In this document: positions 50,637 to 61,994 of the stretch, in pieces
Numbering within the stretch: the first letter of the stretch is position 1
Layout of the letters: every line of letters begins with the position of its first letter
Origin: CAWCTB01 sp963798275
Lineage (GTDB): Bacteria > Acidobacteriota > Terriglobia > Terriglobales > Acidobacteriaceae
Direction of reading: 5' to 3'
DNA length: 64,000 nucleotides
Assembly: GCA_963798275.1 (NCBI GenBank)
Contig: CAWCTB010000009.1
Location: 124,001-188,000 of the forward strand
Position numbers and translations under genes: made by a program
Notes under the pieces: model-generated
What the model was told of the DNA's origin: nothing
Database searches by the model: none
Seen by the model: the letters and a program-made list of their open reading frames with translations, nothing else

Positions 50637-50678
50637 TTTTGATTCGAAACTTTTGATTCGAAACTTTTGATTCGAAAC
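50637..50678 (+). repeat. three tandem 14-bp repeats in the 16S-tRNA spacer
   Basis: TTTTGATTCGAAAC occurs three times in perfect tandem, shortly before tRNA-Ile. Each unit holds the palindrome TTCGAA. Confidence 0.9.
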
Positions 50679-50704
50679 TAAGAGGCGCTCGGGACGACTA
50701 GGCC

Positions 50705-50781
50705 GGGCCTGTAGCTCAGCTGGCTAGAGCGCACCCCTGATAAGGGTGAGGTCGGTAGTTCGACTCTACCCAGGCCCACCA
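50705..50781 (+). tRNA. tRNA-Ile(GAT)
   Basis: GGGCCTGTAGCTCAGCTGGC start, anticodon loop CTGATAA (GAT), T-arm GGTAGTTCGACTCTACC, acceptor end CAGGCCC then ACCA. Standard rrn spacer tRNA. Confidence 0.97.
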
Positions 50782-50849
50782 AAACAGTGGCTAGTGATTA
50801 GTGGCTAGTAGACAACTGGCGGCTGAAAGCTGGTGGCTGGCAGCTAAAA

Positions 50850-50925
50850 GGGGCTGTAGCTCAGCTGGGAGAGCACCTGCTTTGCAAGCAGGGGGTCACC
50901 GGTTCGATCCCGGTCAGCTCCACCA
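50850..50925 (+). tRNA. tRNA-Ala(TGC)
   Basis: GGGGCTGTAGCTCAGCTGGG start, anticodon stem-loop CTGCT-TTGCA-AGCAG (TGC), T-arm CCGGTTCGATCCCGG, end CAGCTCCACCA with encoded CCA. Separated from tRNA-Ile by a low-complexity GCTGG/AGTGGC run. Confidence 0.97.
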
Positions 50926-50952
50926 AAGGTATTGCCGCGGAGGCAAACTGCG

Positions 50953-51105
50953 ATGGAAGCACTCACCAGCTTGGGGCCGTTTTTGATACCCATTACGGCC
51001 ATTGTTGTGGGTGGTGCGATTGCGATTGTGGTGCTGATCCTCCGGCATCAGGAGCGGATTGCGAAGATCGAACGTGGCATCGATCCGGATCGGCCTCAAA
51101 GGTAA
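50953..51105 (+). CDS. 50-residue single-pass membrane protein encoded inside the rrn operon
   Basis: Lies between tRNA-Ala and 23S rRNA. ATG 50953 is preceded by GGAGG nine bases upstream. The product begins MEALTSLGPFLIPITAIVV and has one strong hydrophobic helix (ITAIVVGGAIAIVVLIL) followed by a charged tail RHQERIAKIERGIDPDRP. The H-x-E-R-x-x-K-I-E-R-G-x-D-P ending resembles that of small acidobacterial and other bacterial single-pass proteins of unknown function that usually sit elsewhere. Being downstream of the tRNA 3' end and upstream of the 23S processing stem, it would be released as a short mRNA from every rRNA transcript. Function unknown; N-in or N-out orientation cannot be set, though the positive tail favours a cytosolic C-terminus. 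Confidence 0.7.
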   Translation: MEALTSLGPFLIPITAIVVGGAIAIVVLILRHQERIAKIERGIDPDRPQR

Positions 51106-51247
51106 TTGCCCAGCTTGATGTTGGGCGTCAGTAGCGACAACCGTCTTATCTGTAAACGGTCAAACAGCGCGAGTCGCTTGGCGCCGAACATTGGGTTGGC
51201 AGCAACTCAAACCCACCCAGGTGGGACGCCGCAAGGCGGATGATTTT

Positions 51248-51271
51248 TGACAACTGAATAGCATTGGGTAA
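51248..51271 (+). other. 5' arm of the 23S processing stem with boxA-like start
   Basis: GACAACTGAATAGCATTGGG pairs with the segment around 54451-54475 (TACTCAATGCTGTTCAGTTG), forming the pre-23S RNase III stem. The TTTTTGACAACTG lead-in resembles boxA. Confidence 0.65.
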
Positions 51272-51436
51272 ATAACTACAAGGCGAGTAAGAAGAGTGAT
51301 TTTATGAGTGCCTTAGACTCTGCTGGGGTCCCCGCGGCCGCAATACCGCGTCGGGGCGATGAGCAGAGCATAAGCATCATGAGGTTTGCTCGGCGCGGAG
51401 TCGCCGCAAGGCGGCTGTGAGCTGAGTAAATTTTGT

Positions 51437-54396
<2,960 letters not shown>

Positions 54397-54449
54397 ATAA
54401 AATTTACTCTGCGCATCTGGCCCTAAAAACGCCAGCGCGCTACTCGTGG

Positions 54450-54662
54450 TTACTCAATGCTGTTCAGTTGTGAGAGATCGTCGCAGGTGCGGTAGAGCGG
54501 TGCTTCAGCACCGCGTCCGCCGCGCCCACGCAAATTCGGGCTTCAGCCCTATGAATGGCGAAGTTCTTTCGATTGTTCTTTAAAAGATTGGCGCGATGTT
54601 TGAAAGGGCACGGCTTGTAGCCGTGCCGTCAAAGGCTCCTTTGGGAGTCGGGGCTTTAGCCC
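54450..54662 (+). repeat. 23S-5S spacer with processing-stem arm and dispersed repeat
   Basis: Contains the 3' arm of the 23S stem (54451-54475), a TGTTCTTTAAAAG boxA-like segment near 54573 and the palindrome GGCACGGCTTGTAGCCGTGCC at 54605-54626, followed by TCGGGGCTTTAGCCCCA. This is the dispersed repeat family, here inside the rrn operon. Confidence 0.7.
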
Positions 54663-54676
54663 CAGCGCCTAACGCC

Positions 54677-54793
<117 letters not shown>

Positions 54794-54800
54794 ATAAATA

Positions 54801-54833
54801 AAGGCCATCAAGAGAAATCTTGGTGGCCTTTTC
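54801..54833 (+). terminator. rrn operon terminator
   Basis: Stem AAGGCCA-TCAAGA / TCTTGG-TGGCCTT with a GAAA loop, followed by TTCC; eight bases after 5S. Confidence 0.85.
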
Positions 54834-54851
54834 CGTTGGTCAGCCGCGCAT

Positions 54852-55325
54852 TTACGTCTCAAGATATCCACTCCAGCGAATTCCAGGCCAAGGAATATTT
54901 TCTTCAATGGAGTGTAGTATTCCGTGTAAAGTCGTCCTGTGCTTTGGCCCGAAATCGTCGAAAACGCTCGCTAAACCATGTGTAATGCTCGCCGCGTTTC
55001 TGGCTCCTGCTCTTTTTGCAAGTCTTTGAAGTTGGAATTCAATACGTACGCTGCTCGCTGGCCCCGCAAGACTTTGCTCTGCACGGCGCAAATCTTGGAG
55101 CCGCTTCCTTAGCTGGTCAATCACGTCGGCTCGCAGCTTGGCCACGTCCTCGGGCTTGGGAAGCGGCAGGGATGTAGGAAAACCTTTCAAGGTCGTCAAA
55201 TCCGAGGCATTCCACGCCTGTATCCGCGAAACTCTGAGAACGAGGTCGTAACACCGCCTACATAAATTCTTCGCATGTACGCGGAACCGTTCAGTCCCGC
55301 AGTTCGAACACCGCGTATTTCTCAT
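54852..55325 (-). CDS. hypothetical protein with N-terminal zinc ribbon
   Basis: 157 residues from ATG 55325 (AGGA nine bases upstream). It starts MRNTRCSNCGTERFRVHAKN, then LCRRCYDLVLR: a C-x2-C-x12-C-x2-C zinc-binding module. The rest is helical with many Arg/Lys/Leu (VIDQLRKRLQDLRRAEQSLA) and ends GIRWSGYLET. A nucleic-acid-binding role is likely from the ribbon, but no named family is recognised. Convergent with the rrn operon; lower GC than neighbours. Confidence 0.65.
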   Translation of the reverse strand: MRNTRCSNCGTERFRVHAKNLCRRCYDLVLRVSRIQAWNASDLTTLKGFPTSLPLPKPEDVAKLRADVIDQLRKRLQDLRRAEQSLAGPASSVRIEFQLQRLAKRAGARNAASITHGLASVFDDFGPKHRTTLHGILHSIEENIPWPGIRWSGYLET

Positions 55326-55486
55326 CGGGAATGATCCTGCTTTCTCCCATCCGTCACGCTCGCCAGTAGGCGTCATCACCGAGCTTCGGCGTTTGGTTAT
55401 TGCGTCGCTTCAGCGTGAGAAGTTAAACTTCAGTGTCTACCAATTTGGATGAGCGAAGCAAGCAAACACGGCAGCGGAAACTGTAC

Positions 55487-55800
55487 ATGAGGCAGAAAGC
55501 AGCAATCCTGATGGCTCTCGCTCTTTCTCTGCCCACTTTCTGCTCCGACGAAGTGAAAATAAGAATCGAAGCCCCTGCGTTGGATAAACCAAAGCTGCTG
55601 GCCGACCTCAACGCCCAGGGCAACGATCACGGCTTGCACTTTGTGCTCGAAGATAATGATTACGACTATCGAGTTACTTTCTCCATCGGCCAGAGCACAG
55701 GCATGTCCTCCGGGAGCACATCGTCATTCAATAGTGCCTCGGCAGAAGTCTATGACTCGGCTGGTGGCCCATATTTGCCTGTTGTTGGCAAATGTGGGGT
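55487..55800 (+). pseudogene. truncated secreted protein disrupted by a repeat element
   Basis: From ATG 55487 the product has a signal peptide (MRQKAAILMALALSLPTFC) and a plausible mature start (DEVKIRIEAPALDKPKLLAD, then YRVTFSIGQSTGMSS and NSASAEVYDSAGG). At about 55770 the protein-like character is lost and the frame runs into hairpin repeats to a stop at 56023. The C-terminal half that such small acidobacterial secreted proteins normally have is missing, so I read it as interrupted by the repeat element. A real shorter protein cannot be excluded. Confidence 0.6.
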
Positions 55801-55975
55801 GGCGCAAGCGCGGACAGTCACCCCCATCGTCGCACGGCTGAACTTCGTTCCGATTCGATGGCAATGCTGCAGTGCTCACCGCGTGCATAATAGCCGGGTT
55901 CCCATCCTTTCGCCGCTGTTGCGAAAGGGTGGGAGGGGCCCCCGAGGGGGTATCCCACCCAGTTACCAAGTAGTT
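55770..55975. repeat. hairpin-rich repeat element inserted in a secreted-protein gene
   Basis: Holds three hairpins: TTTGCCTGTTGTTGGCAAA; GGGGTG...CACCCC around 55796-55828; and CCCATCCTTTCGC / GCGAAAGGGTGGG at 55898-55929, then GGGGCCCCCGAGGGGG. The last module is of a type I associate with acidobacterial intergenic repeats. No transposase; MITE-like. Confidence 0.6.
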
Positions 55976-56079
55976 ACGCTCTGGCCCTGTGCCCCGCTCA
56001 AGCCCTCACAGACGCATGTCTAACGCATTCAGTTTCTGCCTGCCCTCTCTTGTTCGTGGCGCGCGCTATCACCGCTCGA

Positions 56080-56781
56080 TCAAGCAGCGGCCGCTGCGGG
56101 CAACGGTGGCACCTTGGCGCCCTTGATCAGAAGCCAGAGCATGATCGCCAACTCTCCGAAGAGAACGGGAAAGATGATGTGATAGACCCTGCCCTGATAT
56201 TGCGGCATCAGTAAGCCCGTAAAGCTAAGGACTACATAGGCGAGGCCGTTGACGATCAGCCAGGCGCCCAGGATGCGCGGAAGGAAGCGCGATCGCATCA
56301 CCAGCACGCCGAAGGGCAAAAGCCACAGACCCCAAAAGATCTCATCCATAATGATTCCGTGGTCGTGCAGGCGGAGGAACAGCATGCCCAGGGACTCCAG
56401 TTGGGTTTTTTGGAATACCGCGAGGAAATCGGCACCGTGGAACAGGATGAGGGCAGCGATATTGTTGAGCACATTCATAAACCCGACGGCGGCGGAGACC
56501 AGGACCAGGGCCACCATGAGCGAAGCCTGTGTCTTGTTCACGCCGCTGAGCAAACGGTAGAGAGCCATGCCCAGACAAATAAAGATCACGGTGGAGATCA
56601 GGTCAGCGACGATGCCGAGGCGGAAAAGCGTCTCGTGAGCCAGGATGTTGCTGGCGGTTGCCGTGGCGTTCCCCTTCACGATCAGCTTGCTGGGAATATA
56701 GATCAGGCTGAACGGGCCGGTGAGTACCAGGGATAGATATATCGCTCCTGCGACGCGTGCAACTTTGTCGGTTGGGTGCAT
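56080..56781 (-). CDS. DUF4386 domain membrane protein
   Basis: 233 residues, six to seven membrane segments. Family pattern: ARVAGAIYLSLVLTGPFSLI near the start, HETLFRLGIVADLISTVIFI, LHDHGIIMDEIFWGLWLLPF and GAWLIVNGLAYVVLSFTGLL. Function of the family is unknown. Intact frame. The stop is followed by a short run toward the truncated gene; the ECF sigma operon ends 114 bases upstream on the same strand. Confidence 0.88.
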   Translation of the reverse strand: MHPTDKVARVAGAIYLSLVLTGPFSLIYIPSKLIVKGNATATASNILAHETLFRLGIVADLISTVIFICLGMALYRLLSGVNKTQASLMVALVLVSAAVGFMNVLNNIAALILFHGADFLAVFQKTQLESLGMLFLRLHDHGIIMDEIFWGLWLLPFGVLVMRSRFLPRILGAWLIVNGLAYVVLSFTGLLMPQYQGRVYHIIFPVLFGELAIMLWLLIKGAKVPPLPAAAAA

Positions 56782-56894
56782 GGCCTGTCTCCTGATAAAT
56801 GGGATTGGTTCGTCACCGGAGATACGACCCAGGCGGACATTTTGTTCTGTTCGTTCACTCCGCCGCCTTTACGAAAGGATGGGACGACGGATCC

Positions 56895-57242
56895 TCACGG
56901 CTCCTTGCTCTCGCCCGCTGGCGTGCCGCAATCCCAACGGCCGCGCATGCTTTGCCGGAATTTTTCGCGCTCCTCCGGCGTCATCCGATCCCAGCGTTCG
57001 GCCATGCGACGGCCGGAGTAGGAGCGGCGGAACCCGCGGCCACCAAAGCCGCCGAAGAGGATGCGGCACAGCAGAAGAATCCCAAGCGCCTGCCAGATGG
57101 TGAGCAGGCGCCAGCCGAAGAGCGGCGGCAGCAGCCAGTTCCACAGGTGCATCACCAGCTCGCCGCCGATGGCGATAAACAGCGCGATCCCAGCAAGCGC
57201 GGCCGGAGCAATCCAAATCATTCTCTTCGATCTCGGTCTCAT
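56895..57242 (-). CDS. small membrane protein downstream of the ECF sigma factor
   Basis: 115 residues from ATG 57242 (GAGGGA upstream), starting 11 bases after the sigma-factor stop, so co-transcribed. Two membrane segments (MIWIAPAALAGIALFIAIGG and LTIWQALGILLLCRILFGGF), then a Gly/Arg-rich, charged tail RWDRMTPEEREKFRQSMRGR. The position fits an anti-sigma factor or sigma-controlled membrane protein, but there is no zinc-anti-sigma motif. The tail resembles DUF-type C-termini seen next to RpoE-like genes. Confidence 0.75.
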   Translation of the reverse strand: MRPRSKRMIWIAPAALAGIALFIAIGGELVMHLWNWLLPPLFGWRLLTIWQALGILLLCRILFGGFGGRGFRRSYSGRRMAERWDRMTPEEREKFRQSMRGRWDCGTPAGESKEP

Positions 57243-57252
57243 GTTCGGTCCC

Positions 57253-57834
57253 TCATGCTTTCGTAAACTCGTCGTAGATGCTTTGCAATCGCTCGCGCAG
57301 ATGCAGCACGGCATAGTGTTTGCGCGAGAGCAGCGTATTGACGCTCACACCGGTTTCGGCGGCCATCTCCTTGAAGCTGCGCCCCTCGATTTCGTGCCCG
57401 ACAAATACCTCGCGCTGCTCCTCGGGCAGCTCGTCGAGCGCAAACTCAAGTTCGTCGAGCAGCACGCTGCGGGCGTAAAGCGCTTCCGGCCCGGCATCGG
57501 GGGAAGGCAGCAAGTCTTCCAACTGCAGCAGCTCTTCGTCGTCGGCCACAGGCGCGTCGCTTAGGCTCTCCGGCTTCTGCTTGCGGAAGAGGTCGGTGAT
57601 GCGATTGCGCGCGACCCGGAAGAGCCAGCCGGTAATGTGGTCAATCGGCATCAGCAGGCGATTCGCTTCCACCAGCTCGTAGAAGACCTCCTGCAGGATG
57701 TCTTCGGCATCGCGTGGGTCGGGCACACGCCGGCGAATGAAGTTGCGCAGCCGGGACTGCTCCCGCTTGACCACTTCGGAGATCCGCCGGTCCTGTTCGA
57801 GGCTCATCCGCTCCAGGCTCGCCACGTCCTTCAT
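57253..57834 (-). CDS. ECF-type RNA polymerase sigma factor
   Basis: 193 residues. Region 2 includes VPDPRDAEDILQEVFYELVE and ITGWLFRVARNRITDLFRKQ; region 4 is DELPEEQREVFVGHEIEGRS with the helix-turn-helix ETGVSVNTLLSRKHYAVLHL. A 57-residue acidic linker (ADDEELLQLEDLLPSPDAGP) lies between. An alternative start is at Met10. Forms an operon with the small membrane protein downstream. Its target promoter cannot be read from the window. Confidence 0.92.
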   Translation of the reverse strand: MKDVASLERMSLEQDRRISEVVKREQSRLRNFIRRRVPDPRDAEDILQEVFYELVEANRLLMPIDHITGWLFRVARNRITDLFRKQKPESLSDAPVADDEELLQLEDLLPSPDAGPEALYARSVLLDELEFALDELPEEQREVFVGHEIEGRSFKEMAAETGVSVNTLLSRKHYAVLHLRERLQSIYDEFTKA

Positions 57835-57962
57835 CTACGGATGTAGACGAATTGGGAGGTGCGAATATTGTAGGGGCTCGCCACAGAACCTACGGAAGCT
57901 TCCTCGGCTTGAGTGGACCTTTTGCGCGGATGTCACTGCGGCGCGAGGAAAGGCAGACAGTC

Positions 57963-58751
57963 ATGGCTAACGAGCGTACCGAAGCCACTGTAAACCTGAA
58001 CGGTGCTGAGCTTTACTACGAGATCGACGAACCGCTTCTATTGCTGCATGGTGGGACGGGCTGCCATGGCGATTGGGTGTATGCCGGCCGCGATCAACTC
58101 GTCCGCGAATACCGGCTCATTGCGCCCGACGCGCGCGGTCATGGCCGGTCGTTGATCCGTGAAAAGCGTAATCCGCAGAAGACGCTGACCCACCGACAAT
58201 GCGCGCTCGACACACTCGCGCTGCTCGACCATCTCGGTATCGCCCGTTGCCGGGCTATCGGCGTCAGCATGGGCGGCAACATCCTGCTGCACATGACGAC
58301 GCTGCAGCCGGAGCGGATCGAAGCCATGGTGATCGTTAGCGCGACCATGTATTTCCCGGAGCAGGCGCGCCGGATCATGGCTGCGGTCCCGGCGGTGGAA
58401 GACCAGCCGGCGGAAGCATGGGAGTCGATGCGCCGCCGTCATAAGGTGGGTGACGAGCAAATCGTCGCCCTGTGGGATTGGACCCGCGCCATGAAAGATA
58501 GCTATGACGACATGAACTTCACGCCGGCGTCACTGTCGCGGATCACGGCCCCTACCCTAATCGTCTACGGCGACCGCGATCCGCTCTATCCGGTAGAGAT
58601 GGCAGTCGAGATGTATCGCGCCATTCCGCGCTCGGCCCTCTGGGTCGTGCCGAATGGCGGTCATGGACCAATCTTCTTCGACGCTGCGCCTCAGTTCGTG
58701 GAGACGGCGCTGGCGTTCTTTCGAGCGCAGGCCGGATCGCCGCGATCCTAG
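57963..58751 (+). CDS. alpha/beta hydrolase
   Basis: 262 residues from ATG 57963, which has AGGAAAGG upstream. Catalytic triad visible: nucleophile in IGVSMGGNILLHM, Asp in VYGDRDPLYPVEM and His in PNGGHGPIF; oxyanion motif LLLLHGGTG near residue 22. The stretch ELYYEIDEPLLLLHGG lacks the usual HGSG turn before the oxyanion strand, perhaps a small deletion. Substrate unknown; cytosolic. Divergent from the sigma-factor operon. Confidence 0.85.
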   Translation: MANERTEATVNLNGAELYYEIDEPLLLLHGGTGCHGDWVYAGRDQLVREYRLIAPDARGHGRSLIREKRNPQKTLTHRQCALDTLALLDHLGIARCRAIGVSMGGNILLHMTTLQPERIEAMVIVSATMYFPEQARRIMAAVPAVEDQPAEAWESMRRRHKVGDEQIVALWDWTRAMKDSYDDMNFTPASLSRITAPTLIVYGDRDPLYPVEMAVEMYRAIPRSALWVVPNGGHGPIFFDAAPQFVETALAFFRAQAGSPRS

Positions 58752-58863
58752 TTTTAGAAACATCGACTCTCGTGCTTGTTGGACGTTTTCCCTCTCAAGC
58801 CTCGTGAGTTGAGCGAACTGCGCAGGAGACTGCAAACCTTCGATGGGTCGCGTTGGGGCATCC

Positions 58864-59847
58864 TTAGTCATGGAGCACGTCGCGGTTGCTTATTTTCCCC
58901 GGCGGACCCAGCCAGCCGTTCGTCCATAGCCAGTTTCGCAGCAGCACTGGCCACTCGCCCAGCACGGGGTCGCCCAGATCCAGCCCCACGCCGTGCGGTC
59001 CGTCTTGAAAGATGTGGAGTTCGGCCGGAACGTGGTTCTTCTGCAGCGCCATGTAGAAGAGGACAGCGTGACTCTGTGGCGGCAAGGCATCGTCGGCGCT
59101 GGTGGAGAAGAGAAAGGTCGGCGGAGTCTTGGGCGTCACGGACAGCTCAGGAGATATTTCTTCCCGCAGTTGCTGGCCGGTGTTGCTGCCGAGCAGGCCC
59201 TTGACGGCCATATCGCGAAATCCTGGATCGCTCCAGCCCGCGACGTAGGAAATCACGGGATAGGCGAGCACCAGGAAGTCCGGACGGCTGCTGACGCGAT
59301 CGACGGGATCAGCGGCGGCCCCATTCTCCTCTGTGAAGTGCGTGCCGGCCATCGCCGACAGATGTCCTCCGGCGGAGAAGCCCAAGACGCCGATGCGGTT
59401 CGGCACGATGCCATAGTCGCTGGCTTTAGCTCGCACCATTCGGATCGCCCGCTGCATGTCCTCCAGCTCCACCGGATAACGGTAGCGCGGTCCCACCCGG
59501 TACGTCAGCACGAACGCCGTCACTCCGAGCGAGTTCAGCCAGTTTGCGACTTGGCGTCCTTCGTGATTGTCGGCCAGGAACAGGTACGCGCCGCCCGGTG
59601 CAATGATCACCGCCGTGCGCGTGGCCTTCGATTTATCCGGCTGGAATGGGCGAAACCATGTGATGGTCGGTATGTCCTGCTGCGTGTCGCTCACCGCACC
59701 CGGGGCCGCGCCCGTCCACAGCCGCTGCGTAATCGGTTCCGTGTCGAAGTCAGGATGCTGCTGGGTATACGCAACCGCGCCGGAAAGTAGCAGAGCAGCC
59801 ATGGTGACGAAGCGGCTCAGAGTCGAATCCCCGAGTGATCTCTGCAT
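58864..59847 (-). CDS. secreted alpha/beta hydrolase, acetylesterase/lipase-like
   Basis: 327 residues from ATG 59847, with a signal peptide (SRFVTMAALLLSGAVAY, then TQQ). Oxyanion motif IIAPGGAYLFLADNHEG, nucleophile GFSAGGHLSAMAGTHF, Asp in SADDALPPQ and His in DGPHGVGLDL, the arrangement of carbohydrate acetyl esterases and BD-FAE-like enzymes. Periplasmic removal of acetyl groups from polysaccharide is plausible and would fit the beta-mannosidase elsewhere in the window, but the link is only thematic. Confidence 0.87.
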   Translation of the reverse strand: MQRSLGDSTLSRFVTMAALLLSGAVAYTQQHPDFDTEPITQRLWTGAAPGAVSDTQQDIPTITWFRPFQPDKSKATRTAVIIAPGGAYLFLADNHEGRQVANWLNSLGVTAFVLTYRVGPRYRYPVELEDMQRAIRMVRAKASDYGIVPNRIGVLGFSAGGHLSAMAGTHFTEENGAAADPVDRVSSRPDFLVLAYPVISYVAGWSDPGFRDMAVKGLLGSNTGQQLREEISPELSVTPKTPPTFLFSTSADDALPPQSHAVLFYMALQKNHVPAELHIFQDGPHGVGLDLGDPVLGEWPVLLRNWLWTNGWLGPPGKISNRDVLHD

Positions 59848-60010
59848 GACGCAGAGAGCATACCGCCAAGTTCGCCGCTTAGAACAGATCGAAATGAGCA
59901 GCGTTTGTCTCAAGCGAGCTGAGTCTGCTTCTCTACATTGACCCCGGTGGTACTCTTACCTGATCTGACCACGGATCTGTGACATCCTATGTAGGGGGGG
60001 AGGAGTTATC

Positions 60011-60694
60011 ATGCCCGAAATCGGTGGGCCGAACGTCGAAGTTGCCCATCATCTCAGCGAACACAAGGCGCCTGCCCATACTCTGGCGCACGAGGTCCTG
60101 GAGATCTTCGAAGCTATCGTGCTGGCCATGGTGGCCATCGCGACGGCCTGGAGCGGGTATCAGGCAGCGCTGTGGGACGGTCACCAGGACCAGTTCTATG
60201 GCCAGGCCACTGCACTGCGGATCCAGGCGCAGGGTCTGGAGAGTGTAAGCAACCAGGAGCGCCTCTACGATGCCTCGATCGTGACCGAGTGGCTGAAAGC
60301 GGAAGCCAGCGGAAACCAGAAAGTCGCGGCTCTGTTCGAGCGCCGGTGCCTCCCCGAGCTCCGTCCTGCCTTCGAGGCGTGGAAGAAGACCGATCCCATC
60401 AATAACCCCAGCGCGCCTCCCGGCCCCATGATGATGCCGGAGTACCACAACATCAAGGGGGAACAGGCGGCAGAGCTGAACCGGAAATCCCAGGAAGTGT
60501 TTGAGGAAGGAACACAGGCCCGCGAGGAATCGGACGGTTACGTGCGTGTGACGGTCCTGCTCGCGACCGTGCTGTTGCTGACCGCCATCAGCCAGCGCTT
60601 CAAGACCCACAGCGTGCGCGTCGGCCTGGCCGCGATCGCGGCCCTCTTGCTGTGCATTCCGCTTTATCGGCTGCTGACGCTGCCGCGCGCGTAG
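60011..60694 (+). CDS. DUF4337-like membrane protein
   Basis: 227 residues, GGAGGAG upstream of ATG 60011. N-terminal His-rich helix (VEVAHHLSEHKAPAHTLAHE), membrane segment AIVLAMVAIATAWSGYQAAL near residue 36, a long helical soluble domain, and two C-terminal membrane segments (VTVLLATVLLLTAISQRF, VGLAAIAALLLCIPLYRLL). The topology resembles DUF4337 proteins, role unknown. Followed by the dispersed repeat. Confidence 0.75.
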   Translation: MPEIGGPNVEVAHHLSEHKAPAHTLAHEVLEIFEAIVLAMVAIATAWSGYQAALWDGHQDQFYGQATALRIQAQGLESVSNQERLYDASIVTEWLKAEASGNQKVAALFERRCLPELRPAFEAWKKTDPINNPSAPPGPMMMPEYHNIKGEQAAELNRKSQEVFEEGTQAREESDGYVRVTVLLATVLLLTAISQRFKTHSVRVGLAAIAALLLCIPLYRLLTLPRA

Positions 60695-60716
60695 AAGCAT
60701 TTTCAGAGAAAGTGTA

Positions 60717-60890
60717 GACCGAGTTCCCTCAGGGGCTAAAGCCCGACTCCGTTGATGCCAGATGTGGCACGGCTGAAGCCGTGCCCTTTCAAGGCGAGAC
60801 GTGGAATACATTAACTGTGAAACCGCTATAGAAGACAGATTTTAAAAGTACCACAGCGTGGGACTTTAGCTCCTACGTTGTGGTACAAAA
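60717..60890. repeat. dispersed palindromic repeat and long hairpin
   Basis: TAGACCGAGTTCCCTCAGGG GCTAAAGCCC module, then GGCACGGCTGAAGCCGTGCC at 60774-60793 with CTTTCAAGGCGAGACG. A second hairpin TACCACA...TGTGGTA spans about 60848-60884. Situated between the convergent DUF4337-like and MBL genes. Confidence 0.8.
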
Positions 60891-60912
60891 GTCAATCTCT
60901 GGCCGTTGGCTG

Positions 60913-61839
60913 TCAGTTGTGCTTCATGAACTGGCCGGGCGCGCCGGTCAGGTCGTTGTACAGGGTCTCGATCCAGACGTCGGTGGTGATGAAGTCGCCG
61001 GACCATTTTTGCCACGGGGCCAGGACCTTCTCCTGCTTCAACTGCGCGAGCGTCTTGCCCTGCTTGATGCCCTTGTCGACCGCGGCGCGGGTCTCTTTCA
61101 ACATAACGATGTACTGGCGAACGTCTTCGACGTTAGAGACGGCGCCGTGTCCGGGGATGACCTTCACGTCCGCCGGCAGGCGCGGCAGGACTTCCTCCAT
61201 GGCCGCGGTCATGCCCTCGACGCTCCCACCTGCATTGAGGTCGACGAAGGGAAAGCCGTAGCGCACGAAGTCGTCGCCCATGTGCACCACATTTGATTTG
61301 GAGAAGAAGATGATGCTGTCGCCGTCCGTATGTCCATGAGGGTAGTGCAACGCGTGGATGTCCTCGCCGTTGAGATGGACGGTCATGTCGTGCTCGAAGG
61401 TCAGAATGGGAAGCGCTTCCGTGGGCTGGGCTTTGGTCTCCATCTTGATGGAGCCGAGATTGCCGGCGGTGCCAGCCTCGGCCAGGCGCTTGCGAACGTT
61501 GTCCTGCGCGATGACGGGCGCTTCCTTCTGGAAGAACGCATTGCTGCCGGTGTGGTCGCCGTGATAGTGGGTATTGATGATGAAGCGGACCGGTTTGTCG
61601 GTAATGCCCTTGAGCGCCGCCTGGATCTTCTCGGCCAGGGGAGCGTATTCGTCGTCGACCACGACGATGCCGTCGTCACCCACCGACGCGCCGATGTTTC
61701 CGCCCGCTCCCTGCAGCATGTAGACGCTACCGGCAACGTGGGTGACCTTGATCTGGACCTTGCTGAAATCCTGGCCTTGCGCCCACAGCGCGCAGGCCGA
61801 CCCAACCACTACGGCAACAACGGTCAGTACTTTCCGCAT
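60913..61839 (-). CDS. secreted MBL-fold metallohydrolase
   Basis: 308 residues from ATG 61839 (GGAGAACAGG upstream). Signal peptide MRKVLTVVAVVVGSACALWA. Zinc-binding motifs: HYHGDHTGSN, YPHGHTDGDSI, VHMGDDFVRYG and VIPGHGAVSN. The layout resembles periplasmic MBL enzymes of the subclass B3/cyclase-like group, commonly annotated as beta-lactamase-like; resistance cannot be claimed. A short motif GIVVVDDEYAPLAEKI matches the group. Own promoter likely. Confidence 0.9.
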   Translation of the reverse strand: MRKVLTVVAVVVGSACALWAQGQDFSKVQIKVTHVAGSVYMLQGAGGNIGASVGDDGIVVVDDEYAPLAEKIQAALKGITDKPVRFIINTHYHGDHTGSNAFFQKEAPVIAQDNVRKRLAEAGTAGNLGSIKMETKAQPTEALPILTFEHDMTVHLNGEDIHALHYPHGHTDGDSIIFFSKSNVVHMGDDFVRYGFPFVDLNAGGSVEGMTAAMEEVLPRLPADVKVIPGHGAVSNVEDVRQYIVMLKETRAAVDKGIKQGKTLAQLKQEKVLAPWQKWSGDFITTDVWIETLYNDLTGAPGQFMKHN

Positions 61840-61994
61840 CCTGTTCTCCACATCCAAAGACTGGCGGAGATTGTACATGACCCATTTGCGCAGGCGAGTG
61901 GCAAACGCCTGCGGCCAGCGTTCTTGAGTCAGGGGCTTCGACTGCATCTGTCGCGTGACCTCGCTCCGCTCCAGATGACAAACGGAGATGTCGC

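Noticed and set aside
60913..61839. Antibiotic-resistance metallo-beta-lactamase
   Set aside because: MBL motifs are shared by many hydrolases; nothing specific for beta-lactam cleavage can be seen.
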